64,000 nucleotides of DNA from assembly GCF_014268885.2 (NCBI RefSeq), contig NZ_CP077095.1, positions 3,105,501 to 3,169,500 of the forward strand, read 5' to 3'. This DNA comes from Pseudomonas xantholysinigenes. Lineage in GTDB: Bacteria > Pseudomonadota > Gammaproteobacteria > Pseudomonadales > Pseudomonadaceae. Of the stretch, positions 16,975 to 24,988 are shown one piece after another. Both the position numbers and the translations under genes were made by a program. The notes beneath the pieces were generated by a model. That model saw only the letters and a list, made by a program, of their open reading frames with translations. It did no database searches and had not been told where the DNA came from. Each line of letters opens with the position of its first letter. The first letter of the stretch is position 1.

Positions 16975-17862
16975 CTAGCGGTCCTGGCCGGCATAGGCGC
17001 GTTCGAGCTGGTCGAACCGTGCCTTGTCCACCAACCGCTGGCGCTCGGCGAACGGCACGACCAGGGCTGGGTCTTCATCCAGGCGGCCGTGCTCGAGCAA
17101 GGTCTTCAGGGCGCGTTGCATGCCCAGCGCCGCGCTCTGCAAACCGGCGTTGGCGTACAGCACGATGCCGTAACCCAGGTCGGCGAGCTCGGCCCGATCC
17201 AGTGTCGGGGTCTTGCCGCCGATCACGATGTTGATCAGGTTCGGCGTGCGGAACAGCCCAGGCAGGCGGCGAATGTCCCCCAGGCGCTCGGTGGCCTCGA
17301 TGAACAGGATGTCCGCCCCGGCCTCCACATAGCGATGGGCGCGCTCGATGGCCGACTCCATGCCTTCCACCGCGCAGGCATCGGTGCGGGCAATGATCAT
17401 CAGGTTCGGATCTTCACGGGCATCCACCGCAGCCTTGAGCTTGCCGACCATCTCGGCGCTGCTGATGACCTCCTTGCCGTTGAAGTGCCCACATTTCTTC
17501 GGCAACACCTGGTCCTCGAACTGAATGGCGTCGGCGCCGCTGCGTTCAAGCACGCGCACCGCATGGCGCACGTTCAGCGCGTTGCCAAAGCCGGTGTCGG
17601 CATCGACGATCAGCGGCAGCGCGACGGCATCGCGCACACGGGCGGTATGGCCGGCCATCTCGTCCAGGCCAACGAACCCCAAGTCGGGCAGGCCCAGGGA
17701 CATGTTGGTGACCCCGGCACCACTCAGGTACAAGGCCTGGAAGCCGATATCACTGGCAATCCGGGCGCTCAGGGCATTGAACACGCCGGCCACCAGCAGC
17801 CCCTGGCGCGCCTCGACCTGGCGACGGAACGCTGCTCTGCGCTGCAAGCTTGAATCAGTCAT
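16975..17862 (-). CDS. Isocitrate lyase / PEP mutase superfamily enzyme
   Basis: 295-residue alpha/beta barrel protein. VDADTG (Asp87, Asp89) is the Mg site and KKCGH (Cys124) the catalytic loop of the carbon-carbon-cleaving lyases (2-methylisocitrate, 2,3-dimethylmalate lyase) rather than of phosphonate mutases. It likely splits a 2-hydroxy-dicarboxylate to pyruvate or glyoxylate plus another acid, in the cytoplasm. GAGGTG precedes ATG 17862. It lies 9 nt after the amidohydrolase gene, forming a two-gene operon with a divergent LysR. Either a separate small-acid catabolic unit or a precursor supplier for the neighbouring cluster; the terminator-like hairpin favours separate control. Confidence 0.87.
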   Translation of the reverse strand: MTDSSLQRRAAFRRQVEARQGLLVAGVFNALSARIASDIGFQALYLSGAGVTNMSLGLPDLGFVGLDEMAGHTARVRDAVALPLIVDADTGFGNALNVRHAVRVLERSGADAIQFEDQVLPKKCGHFNGKEVISSAEMVGKLKAAVDAREDPNLMIIARTDACAVEGMESAIERAHRYVEAGADILFIEATERLGDIRRLPGLFRTPNLINIVIGGKTPTLDRAELADLGYGIVLYANAGLQSAALGMQRALKTLLEHGRLDEDPALVVPFAERQRLVDKARFDQLERAYAGQDR

Positions 17863-17871
17863 GGAAACACC

Positions 17872-18789
17872 TCATTGAGTGAACTTGAACAGGTCCTGGG
17901 CGGTGTGGCACAGCACATCCTGGCGCTGCCGCGGGTCCGGCACCCAGTCAGCCAGGGCCGCTTTCGCCGCGGCAAAGTCGACCCACTGGCGATGCTGGGT
18001 ATGCGGCCAGTCGCTGCCCCACAGCAGCCGTGCGCTGGAAAAAGCCCGCAATAGCAAGCGGCTGGCGCGTTCACCGAACACATTCCCGGCGCCGTGCGCA
18101 TCGTTCATGGCGCAGCGGTAGGCGCCAGACAACTTGACCCACACCTGCCCGCTGGCACCCTGCTCCAGCAGGTACTGGAAACCAGGGTCGGCGATATCCA
18201 GGCGTGGGTCCGGGCGGCCAAAGTGGTCGACCACCACCTTGCAACCACTGCGCAGCATGGCGCCCAACAAGTACGGCAGGTCCGCCGCCTGACGCTGCAC
18301 TTCGATATGCCAGTCCAGCGCCTTGATCCGTGCCATGAAGCGCTGCCAGCCTGGCTGCGCCAGGTCGGGCAACGCGGTGCCGAGCAGGTTCAGGCGCACG
18401 CCGACCACGCCGCATTGGGCCAATGCCTCGAGCCGCGCCTCGTCGATCCCGGGCTCGACCACCACCACACCACGGAAACGCTTGGGATAGCGCGCCAGCG
18501 CCTCCAACAGAAAGGCATTGTCGGTGCCCAGGAAGCTCGGTTGCACCAGAACCCCATGGGAAACCCGGTTGGCCGCCAGGTGCCGGGCATAGTCGTCCAC
18601 TGTGGCGTTGTAGTCGGGGGTATGGCGCCGCTCGCGGACCATGGGCAGGCCTTGCACGAACACGTGGGCATGACCATCGATGGCGCTGACCGGCGCAACC
18701 GCCTGGGCATGCCAGCGATCGGTGAAGCTGTCGCCAGCGGCGGCGGCCTCGCCAAGCGGTGATCTGATGATCTCGACCTCACTGTCCAT
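17872..18789 (-). CDS. Amidohydrolase-family (LigI-like) metal hydrolase
   Basis: 305-residue TIM-barrel hydrolase of the COG3618 type, related to 2-pyrone-4,6-dicarboxylate lactonase. The N-terminal DGHAH (His40, His42) and C-terminal LLWGSDWPHTQH give the metal and catalytic residues. Such proteins open lactones or hydrolyse C-C/ester bonds of carboxylated rings. AAGGAG lies 6 nt before ATG 18789; the frame continues upstream to 18894 without homology. First gene of the pair with the lyase: plausibly the hydrolase makes an open-chain hydroxy-acid which the lyase then cleaves. Divergent LysR is the likely activator. Confidence 0.85.
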   Translation of the reverse strand: MDSEVEIIRSPLGEAAAAGDSFTDRWHAQAVAPVSAIDGHAHVFVQGLPMVRERRHTPDYNATVDDYARHLAANRVSHGVLVQPSFLGTDNAFLLEALARYPKRFRGVVVVEPGIDEARLEALAQCGVVGVRLNLLGTALPDLAQPGWQRFMARIKALDWHIEVQRQAADLPYLLGAMLRSGCKVVVDHFGRPDPRLDIADPGFQYLLEQGASGQVWVKLSGAYRCAMNDAHGAGNVFGERASRLLLRAFSSARLLWGSDWPHTQHRQWVDFAAAKAALADWVPDPRQRQDVLCHTAQDLFKFTQ

Positions 18790-18905
18790 CGCATGCTCCT
18801 TGTGGCCCAACACCCAAAGCATTGGATCCAATCCATGGCGCCATCCTATGAAAAGATTGAATTGATATCTATTATGCGAACAATCAAAAAACATAACGTG
18901 AGCGT
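18790..18905. promoter_or_regulatory. Divergent LysR-type control region with several dyads
   Basis: 116 bp between the amidohydrolase and lysR genes. It contains two perfect palindromes three bases apart, ATTGGATCCAAT (18821-18832) and ATGGCGCCAT (18835-18844), and an AT-rich segment in which ATTG and CAAT half-sites flank about 20 bp just upstream of lysR. T-N11-A style sites in such AT-rich stretches are where LysR regulators bind. Exact promoters are not clear. Confidence 0.5.
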
Positions 18906-19799
18906 ATGGAAACCCGACACCTGCGATACTTCCTGGCCATTGCCGACAGCGGCAGCATTACCCGCGCCGCCGAACAGCTGGATATCGCCCAGCCTGCCCT
19001 CAGCCAAGCCTTGGTACGTATGGAAAAAGAACTGGGGGTCAAGCTGTTCGAGCGTTCGCGGCGCGGCGCGCTACTGACCCCTGCCGCCACCGCCATCATC
19101 GATGACCTGCGCGCCAGCCTGGCCAGAATCGACGCGGCCACCGAGCGCGCCCGCGCCATCGGCGCCAAGCGCGCAGGAAGGCTGATCATTGGTTTCGTCT
19201 CCACGGCATTGTTCGGCACCCTGCCCCGCGCCCTCGACCGCATGCAGGCGCGCTACCCCGGTGTCGATGTGGTGCTGCGCGAGATGAGCAACGCTGAACA
19301 GGCATTGGCCCTGCAACGTGGCGAAATCGACATCGGCCTGCTGCACACGCCGGTGTCGATCCAGGGCAACATGCGCGAACAGCGGATCAACCAGGATCCA
19401 CTGATCGCGGTGCTGCCCAGCGACTACCCACTGGGCGACGACGGCAAGGTCGGCCTGGCGCAACTCGCGGCCACGGGGCTGGTGTGGTTCCCCGAACAGC
19501 AACTGCCGCTGATCCGCAATGCCATCCTCAGCGCCTTTCGCCGCAGTGGCCACCCTATCGAGATCATCCAGGAAGCCAACCGCACCCTGACCGTGGTGGC
19601 CTATGTTGCAGCCGGACGGGGTGTCTCGCTGCTGCCCGCGACCGTGCAAGCCTTGCAATTCGAAGGCACCCGCTACAGTGAGATCCGCGACGGCGCCGAC
19701 CTGCCGAGTTTCGAACTCAGCGCCCTCTGGCCGGCGCAGTCCAGGATGACCATGGCCGACCACTTCGCCGAACTGCTGTTCGAGCCAGGCCCAGAATGA
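18906..19799 (+). CDS. LysR-family transcriptional regulator
   Basis: 297 residues. Classic N-terminal HTH (METRHLRYFLAIADSGSITRAAEQLDIAQPALSQALVRMEKELG) and a periplasmic-binding-protein-like effector domain. Divergent from the amidohydrolase-lyase pair, so probably their co-inducer-dependent activator and its own repressor. Whether it also controls the N-N cluster just downstream of that pair cannot be told; it is the only regulator gene near it. GTGAG provides only a weak ribosome site before ATG 18906. Confidence 0.93.
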   Translation: METRHLRYFLAIADSGSITRAAEQLDIAQPALSQALVRMEKELGVKLFERSRRGALLTPAATAIIDDLRASLARIDAATERARAIGAKRAGRLIIGFVSTALFGTLPRALDRMQARYPGVDVVLREMSNAEQALALQRGEIDIGLLHTPVSIQGNMREQRINQDPLIAVLPSDYPLGDDGKVGLAQLAATGLVWFPEQQLPLIRNAILSAFRRSGHPIEIIQEANRTLTVVAYVAAGRGVSLLPATVQALQFEGTRYSEIRDGADLPSFELSALWPAQSRMTMADHFAELLFEPGPE

Positions 19800-19802
19800 A
19801 AG

Positions 19803-19828
19803 AATCCGCTGCCTCACGGCAGCGGATT
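19803..19828. terminator. Bidirectional terminator hairpin between lysR and the chitinase gene
   Basis: Perfect 11-bp stem AATCCGCTGCC / GGCAGCGGATT around a TCAC loop, immediately after the lysR stop (19799) and about 70 nt past the end of the convergent chitinase gene. No long T-run follows on either strand, but stem strength and location favour termination from both sides. Confidence 0.65.
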
Positions 19829-19896
19829 GGTATTGCAGGCTATTCGCGCTACACCTGCCTGGCACGTCTGCCCGGTGGCGCCGCGCACAGCCACTG

Positions 19897-20940
19897 TCAG
19901 GCGCCTTGTGACACGGCCTCATGCCCGACGCTGGCGCTGTTGATCAACGGCCCATAGCGCCGACTGAACTCCTGGTTGTAAGGCACATGGTCCTTGTTGA
20001 CCCCGCTGTCCCAATTGACCGACCAGGTCATCAGCCCCTTGATCGACACCCCCTTGGCGTACAACCGCTTGAAGGCATTGGTCACGGCCGCCGGGTTGCT
20101 CACGTAGCCGGTCGCCGCGGCGTCAACATTGGCCGGCAGGCCAATCAGCAGCTTGTCGGCCGCTATGCGGGTGAAACCGCGAGTGCCCTTGGCCAGGCTT
20201 TCGGTCAGGTAGAAGAGAAAGTCCTCCTTTAGCGCCTCGTTGTTCTGGGCAATCCAGGCGCCCTTGCCGTTGTTGGCCTCCTCGACCCACAGGCCGTCGC
20301 CGCCCTGGTTGTAGAACTGCGGCGCGATGAAGTCGTAGTAGCCCTCCAACGCCTTGAGGTAGTCCACATAGCGCCCGGCGCTGGTCAGGTAGGGAAACTC
20401 CGGCGCCATGCTGATGATGAAGTGCTTGCCCTGGGTTTTGTAGTGGTCCTTGACCAGCTTCAGCGCGGCAGGCAACACGGTCTTGTTACTGGCGAAATCA
20501 ATCGCGCTCTGTTCAAGATCGATGTCCAGCCCGTCGAAACCGTAGGTTTCCACCAGACGGATGATTTCATTGGCCAGTGGCTGCTCGTGGCCCTTGTTCA
20601 AGGCGATATGCGCATCGGCGCCGCCCAGGGACATCAACACCGCCCTGCCCTGGCTGTTCAGCACGCCGACCTGGCGACGGAACTCGGCGTCGGACAGGTT
20701 GTACGGCTTGAACGTCGGGATGCCGCTGCCTTTCATGAAGGCCACTGCCACCACGTTGTAGTCGCGCGGCACCTCCTCCAGGCTCATGTTGGCGAACTGC
20801 CCACGCTGGTAGCCGTCCGCGGGGCCGGCCGGCCAGTTGTGCCAGTAGCCCATGAGGATCTTCTTGCCCTCCAGGCTGGGCATCGGCGCGGCGGCATCGT
20901 CGTACGATGCCTTGTGCTGAGTAAAGTCAATGTTCGACAT
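19897..20940 (-). CDS. GH18 chitinase without signal peptide
   Basis: 347-residue family 18 glycoside hydrolase; DGLDIDLE (Asp136, Asp139, Asp141 and acid catalyst Glu143) is intact, and MAPEFPY and MTWSVNWD complete the substrate cleft. It cleaves chitin internally. The N-terminus (MSNIDFTQHKASYDDAAAP) is hydrophilic, with no Sec or Tat signal and no carbohydrate-binding module, although chitin is extracellular. AAGGA 8 nt upstream fixes the start. Follows the LPMO gene by 37 nt in the same operon. Like P. aeruginosa ChiC, it may leave the cell by an unusual route; the upstream LexA box suggests release by SOS-linked lysis. Confidence 0.92.
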   Translation of the reverse strand: MSNIDFTQHKASYDDAAAPMPSLEGKKILMGYWHNWPAGPADGYQRGQFANMSLEEVPRDYNVVAVAFMKGSGIPTFKPYNLSDAEFRRQVGVLNSQGRAVLMSLGGADAHIALNKGHEQPLANEIIRLVETYGFDGLDIDLEQSAIDFASNKTVLPAALKLVKDHYKTQGKHFIISMAPEFPYLTSAGRYVDYLKALEGYYDFIAPQFYNQGGDGLWVEEANNGKGAWIAQNNEALKEDFLFYLTESLAKGTRGFTRIAADKLLIGLPANVDAAATGYVSNPAAVTNAFKRLYAKGVSIKGLMTWSVNWDSGVNKDHVPYNQEFSRRYGPLINSASVGHEAVSQGA

Positions 20941-20977
20941 GTTCCAATCCTTTAGAACCTGTGGACGATCCGCCGAC

Positions 20978-21613
20978 TTACTGGAAGTCGACGTCGAAGG
21001 CCTGGTAGAAGGCGTTGCCGGTGTTGGCGACGATCCACATCAGCACGATCACGTGACGTCCCTTCTTGTTGGCCGGCAGCTTCACCTCGTGGTCGACCTT
21101 GGCTTTCAACTCGCCGGCATGGCTGTAGTACGGCACCTGCGGGTAGAAGTCCTCGGCGAACGGTTGTGCTTCCAGTTGCGCGCGGCTGATGCGCTGTTTC
21201 GGGTCCCAGCCGTCCTTGGTGATCAGCCAGCGGTAGCCACGGGTGGTGTGCGGCGCGGTGTACTTCCAGGTCACCTTGAACACTTGCCCGGCGTCGACGT
21301 TGATCAGCGGCCAGGTGAAGGCGCGGTTGAGCTTCTTGCTCATTTCCTCGTCGGTGAAGTTGACGCAGTCGCGGGCGTCGGTCTTGCCGCCACTGAGGAT
21401 ATGGCCATCGGCAGGTGGCGCGACGCTGGGGTTGTCGGTCTGGAACGGCGCGGGGAACGGGCCGGCCGCCAGGGCCGGAAAGTTCTTGCCACCTTCCATC
21501 TCGTCGACCTGCCAGCCGCTGAGTACACCGAGGTCGATGGCCACGGCACCGCGCGAGGCTGGGGTGGTGACGCGACCATGACGCAGTGGGTTATCGGTTT
21601 GTGGTTTGTTCAT
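20978..21613 (-). CDS. AA10 lytic polysaccharide monooxygenase with unprocessed N-terminus
   Basis: 211-residue chitin-active AA10 domain: HGRVTTPASRG with His12, and PHTTRGYRWLITKDGWDP with His122, would give the copper histidine brace. An active LPMO needs its first histidine as the mature N-terminus, normally made by signal peptidase. Here only 11 hydrophilic residues precede His12, and no upstream in-frame start or signal sequence exists; GGAG 9 nt before ATG 21613 supports this start. So either another protease trims it or it acts as a chitin-binding protein. Same operon as the chitinase. Confidence 0.9.
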   Translation of the reverse strand: MNKPQTDNPLRHGRVTTPASRGAVAIDLGVLSGWQVDEMEGGKNFPALAAGPFPAPFQTDNPSVAPPADGHILSGGKTDARDCVNFTDEEMSKKLNRAFTWPLINVDAGQVFKVTWKYTAPHTTRGYRWLITKDGWDPKQRISRAQLEAQPFAEDFYPQVPYYSHAGELKAKVDHEVKLPANKKGRHVIVLMWIVANTGNAFYQAFDVDFQ

Positions 21614-21744
21614 GAGTAGTGCTCCATTGAGTTTGAGAACTCTCCCTTTCCTAAGGAGAGGCCTTCAAACTAACCGAGCCGTTTTTTCTGTCCACGGGCC
21701 CTTTTTGCGGTCCTCGGCGGCCAGTTGGCGCAATCACCAGCAAA

Positions 21745-21764
21745 TACTGGACATCCATACAGTA
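21745..21764. promoter_or_regulatory. LexA (SOS) box upstream of the LPMO-chitinase operon
   Basis: TACTGGACATCCATACAGTA (minus strand reads TACTGTATGGATGTCCAGTA) matches the classical TACTGTATATATATACAGTA at 16 of 20 positions and keeps CTG-N10-CAG. It lies 132 nt before the LPMO start in a 220-nt gap. The same gap has a CTCTCC/GGAGAG dyad at 21640-21660, in the leader just before the LPMO gene. I could not place the -35/-10 confidently. The site suggests DNA-damage control of the two chitin genes. Confidence 0.6.
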
Positions 21765-21833
21765 TCGCTATCATTCACTGACCTCCCCTGGCGCGAAAGA
21801 CCTACAGCGCGAAGGGTTGTTTGCCGCAAACGC

Positions 21834-22886
21834 TCAAGCCAGGCCGTAACGCCGCAGTGCCCGGCTCAGCACACGGGGCCCGACCACTCCCTCGCGGGCC
21901 AGGGCCTGCAGCGCAGTGAAGGTGATCCAGTGACGGCCCAGGTCCTGGCCGAGCGCCAGGGTATCGCTGCCCAGCGCGGTGAAGGGAGCATCGACATGCG
22001 CCGCCAGCTGGTTCACCACGAACGCGTCGTAACCGGTCACCGCCACCACCGGCACCCCCGAGCTGCCAAGACACTCGTCCAGGTGTGAACGCCGCGCGGC
22101 GTGCTGCCGATGGCTGCGATTCCACTGCAGCACGGCGGCGGCCTCGCGGGCCAGGCGGGTATAGCTGGGACAGCTCCAGACCTCGCAAGCCATGCCCCAG
22201 TCCTGCTCAAGCTGACGCGCCGCCGCCCGTACTTCCTGAAGCATGTGCCCTGCGCCCAACAGGCGAACCTGCGGCGCAACGCTGCCACAAAGCCGGTACA
22301 TGCCACGGTAGGCCGCGCGAGGGTCGCATTCGCTGGCGTCATCCACTGCATCGTGCAGCGTCAGGTAGCAGAAGCCCTGGCGCCCTTCCAGGTAGAACTC
22401 GCGCAGTGCCCCTTCCATGATCGCCTGGGCCTCCGCGCCGTTGGCCGGGTCGAACGGCAGGCAGTGCCAGTTCGCCGCCAGCCACAACGGCAACCACGGG
22501 TGGGCGCCCTTCGCCCAGCGCGAAGGCAGCGACTCGATGTCGTTGAGGATGATGCCGCGATCGGCGGTCTGCGCGGTCAGCATCTCCAGGTGGGCCGAGG
22601 TGGCCGAACGGGTGAAGTAGAACAGTGGCCGTTCATCGTTGCGGGCGCTGTCGCTGAACCATAGCGGCCAGGCGCTGATGGCCAGACCCGGTTGCTCGGG
22701 GTCGGCGCGGTCGTCGATCAACCAGAACTGGCCGTTGGCCTGCGGATTGCGCCGCAGTGTCTCGACCAGGCTGAGCGCGGTACGCCGTGGCGAGCCAGGT
22801 TCCAGCGCCGTCTGCGCGAGCCCGCGCAGGCAGGCCGCCGCGGCGTGTCCGGTGTGTTGCGTGCGTTGCAGATGCAGGGTGTCCAT
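21834..22886 (-). CDS. AceE-like transketolase-fold protein lacking the TPP-binding domain
   Basis: 350 residues corresponding to the middle (Pyr) and C-terminal domains of the homodimeric pyruvate dehydrogenase E1 (AceE, about 880 residues). Diagnostic stretches: EGRQGFCYLTLHD, then EVWSCPSYTRLAREAAAVLQWNRSH and DAPFTALGSDTLALG, matching the VWS...LAV..N..H and Y..LGTDGFG regions of AceE. The N-terminal pyrophosphate domain with GDG-N is absent, so it cannot be a complete E1. No stops or frameshifts break it. It may pair with another subunit or have a regulatory role. Downstream is the LPMO operon beyond the LexA region; upstream it is divergent from the GST gene. Confidence 0.75.
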   Translation of the reverse strand: MDTLHLQRTQHTGHAAAACLRGLAQTALEPGSPRRTALSLVETLRRNPQANGQFWLIDDRADPEQPGLAISAWPLWFSDSARNDERPLFYFTRSATSAHLEMLTAQTADRGIILNDIESLPSRWAKGAHPWLPLWLAANWHCLPFDPANGAEAQAIMEGALREFYLEGRQGFCYLTLHDAVDDASECDPRAAYRGMYRLCGSVAPQVRLLGAGHMLQEVRAAARQLEQDWGMACEVWSCPSYTRLAREAAAVLQWNRSHRQHAARRSHLDECLGSSGVPVVAVTGYDAFVVNQLAAHVDAPFTALGSDTLALGQDLGRHWITFTALQALAREGVVGPRVLSRALRRYGLA

Positions 22887-22941
22887 GGGGCGTCCCTCCC
22901 GTTGCCGCCCTTGCGCGGGCGTGATGGCTGAGGCAATCTAA

Positions 22942-22953
22942 TTGCAATTGCAA
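22942..22953. promoter_or_regulatory. Palindrome between the AceE-like and GST genes
   Basis: Perfect 12-bp palindrome TTGCAATTGCAA in the 84-bp divergent gap, 17 nt before the GST start. Probably an operator shared by both genes; the binding protein is unknown. Confidence 0.45.
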
Positions 22954-22970
22954 CCAAAAAGGTAGCACCA

Positions 22971-23603
22971 ATGAAGACCTCCACGCCACTGCAGCTGTAC
23001 ACCGCCAACACCCCGAATGGGCAAAAGATCTCTATTGCCCTGGAGGAACTGGGCCTGGCCTATGGGCAAACCGACATTGACCTGAGCAAGGGCGAGCAGA
23101 AGACGCCGCAATTCCTGCGCCTGAACCCGAATGGCAAGATTCCGGTGCTGGTCGATCAGGACCGCGACCTGGTGCTGTTCGAAAGCGCCGTGATTCTCAG
23201 CTACCTCGCCGAACGACAAGGCATGCTGGCAGGCGACACGGCGGATCAGCGACGCATCGTGCAGCAATGGCTGTGTTTCCAGATCGCCAGCGTCGGCCCC
23301 ATGCTTGGCCAGCTCTGGTGGTTCCGCCACGGCTCGACCAGCCACAACCGTGAAGCGCTGGAACGCTATACCGGCGAGGCGTTGCGCTTGTATGGGGTGG
23401 TCGAACGACAGTTGGCCGAGCGGCCTTTCATCGCCGGCGACGCCTACAGCATCGCCGACATTGCCCTGTTCACCTGGCTGCGCACCCACGAGGAACTGGC
23501 CCTAGACCTGCAACCCTTCCCCGAGGTGCGCGACTGGCTGGAACAGATCGCCGGGCGTGTGGCGGTCAGGCGAGGCCTGGCGCGGGCCGCCGGGCTGCTG
23601 TGA
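22971..23603 (+). CDS. Ure2p/YfcG-type glutathione S-transferase
   Basis: 210 residues: N-terminal thioredoxin fold with TANTPNGQKISIALEE (the TPNG-K signature of Ure2p-like/nu-class GSTs such as YfcG and YghU) and a helical C-terminal domain with AYSIADIALFTWL. These enzymes reduce disulfides and peroxides with glutathione rather than conjugate it. Cytoplasmic. Divergent from the AceE-like gene; converges on the MHS transporter with 1 nt between stops. Confidence 0.9.
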   Translation: MKTSTPLQLYTANTPNGQKISIALEELGLAYGQTDIDLSKGEQKTPQFLRLNPNGKIPVLVDQDRDLVLFESAVILSYLAERQGMLAGDTADQRRIVQQWLCFQIASVGPMLGQLWWFRHGSTSHNREALERYTGEALRLYGVVERQLAERPFIAGDAYSIADIALFTWLRTHEELALDLQPFPEVRDWLEQIAGRVAVRRGLARAAGLL

Positions 23604-23604
23604 G

Positions 23605-24945
23605 TCAGGCCTGGGGCTCGGCCGCCAGCACCGGGGCCGGGTCTGGCGCAACCTGGGTCGGGTGCGTGGTGGCGACGAAATCCTCCTTGCGCAGCACCAC
23701 CAGCGCCACCAGCGAGGCGATCCCGGTGGCGACGTAGAAGTACCAGGGCGCGGAAATATCGCCGGTGACCTTGATCAGCCAGGTGGAAATCAACGGCGCG
23801 CTGCCGCCAAAGGCCGCCACCGGGATGTTGTAGGCCACGGCGATCCCCGTGGAGCGGATGCGCGTGGGCAGCAGCTCGCTCATCAATGCGTAGGTCGACG
23901 ACGCATAGAGCCCGAACAGGATCGCCACCGCCATCAACGGCCAGAACAGCGTGGCCGGGGTGGCCGTGGGCGCGGCCTTGAAGAACCAGTACATGGCCAG
24001 GGTCGCCAGCACGCCAATCACCATCAGGAACGGCTTGCGCCCGTAACGGTCGGTGAAGGCGCCGCCGAACGGCATCACCAACGCCGCCGACAGGCTGGCG
24101 ACGAACACATAGAGCAAGGTGGTGCCGCTGTCGAACTTCAGGGTGTTGGACATGTAGGTCGAGGCGAAGGTCAGCACCAGATAGAAAATCGAGCTGTGCA
24201 AGGTGATGATGAAGAACACCAGGGCAATCGCCCGCTTCCACTGCCACACTTCGCGCAGCGGCGCCTTGGAGGTCTTGCCGGCCTCGACCAGGGCCACGAA
24301 CTCCGGGCTGTCCTCGAGCTTGAGGCGAATGTACAGCGAGATGAAGCCCAAAGGCCCGGCCACCAGGAACGGGATGCGCCAGCCCCAGTCCTGCATCAGG
24401 TCGGCGCCGAGCATCCAGGTCATGCCATTGGCCACCACGCCGCCGAGTACCAGGCCCAGCACTGCGGTGACCATCAGCCAGCAGGTGGCGAAACCGCGCC
24501 GCCCGGGGCCGGCATACTCGGAAATGAAGCTGGTGATGGTGCCGATCTCGCCCCCGGCGGAGAAGCCTTGCACGCAGCGGATCAGCACCAGGATGATCGG
24601 CGCGGCGATGCCGATGCTGGCGTAGGTGGGCAGCAGCCCGAGCAGGAAGGTCGAGCCGGCCATCATCACCAGCACCGTGACCAGGGTCTTGCGCCGGCCG
24701 ATCTTGTCGGCCAGCGGCCCGAAGAACAAACCACCCAGGGGGCGGATGAAGAAGCTCAAGGCGAACGCCGCGAAACTGGCCAGCAAGCTGGTGGTCGGGT
24801 CGTCGGAAACGAAGAAGGCCTTGCCGATGTACAAGGCCAGGAAGCCGTAGACGCCGTAGTCGTACCACTCGATCAAGTGGCCCGAGGTGGCGCCGAGGAA
24901 CGCCCGGCGCCGCTGGCGCAGGGTATTGGAAGATGACATGCCCAT
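23605..24945 (-). CDS. MHS-family (metabolite:H+ symporter) MFS transporter
   Basis: 446-residue, 12-helix major facilitator. SGHLIEWYDYGVYGF at the N-terminus, RPLGGLFFGPLADKIGRRK between helices 2 and 3 and RCVQGFSAGGEIG are the MHS signatures (ShiA, KgtP, ProP relatives), importers of organic acids or betaines. AGGAG lies 9 nt before ATG 24945. Last gene of thiolase - acyl-CoA ligase - transporter, so it likely imports the acid that the ligase activates. A 43-nt gap separates it from the ligase gene. Confidence 0.92.
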   Translation of the reverse strand: MGMSSSNTLRQRRRAFLGATSGHLIEWYDYGVYGFLALYIGKAFFVSDDPTTSLLASFAAFALSFFIRPLGGLFFGPLADKIGRRKTLVTVLVMMAGSTFLLGLLPTYASIGIAAPIILVLIRCVQGFSAGGEIGTITSFISEYAGPGRRGFATCWLMVTAVLGLVLGGVVANGMTWMLGADLMQDWGWRIPFLVAGPLGFISLYIRLKLEDSPEFVALVEAGKTSKAPLREVWQWKRAIALVFFIITLHSSIFYLVLTFASTYMSNTLKFDSGTTLLYVFVASLSAALVMPFGGAFTDRYGRKPFLMVIGVLATLAMYWFFKAAPTATPATLFWPLMAVAILFGLYASSTYALMSELLPTRIRSTGIAVAYNIPVAAFGGSAPLISTWLIKVTGDISAPWYFYVATGIASLVALVVLRKEDFVATTHPTQVAPDPAPVLAAEPQA

Positions 24946-24988
24946 CTAGGGAACTCCTGTCGTGAAACTGTCCATGAAATGCAGCGCG

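Noticed and set aside
16975..17862. Phosphoenolpyruvate mutase of a phosphonate pathway
   Set aside because: The KKCGH catalytic loop fits carbon-carbon lyases, and no phosphonopyruvate decarboxylase or other phosphonate gene is present.
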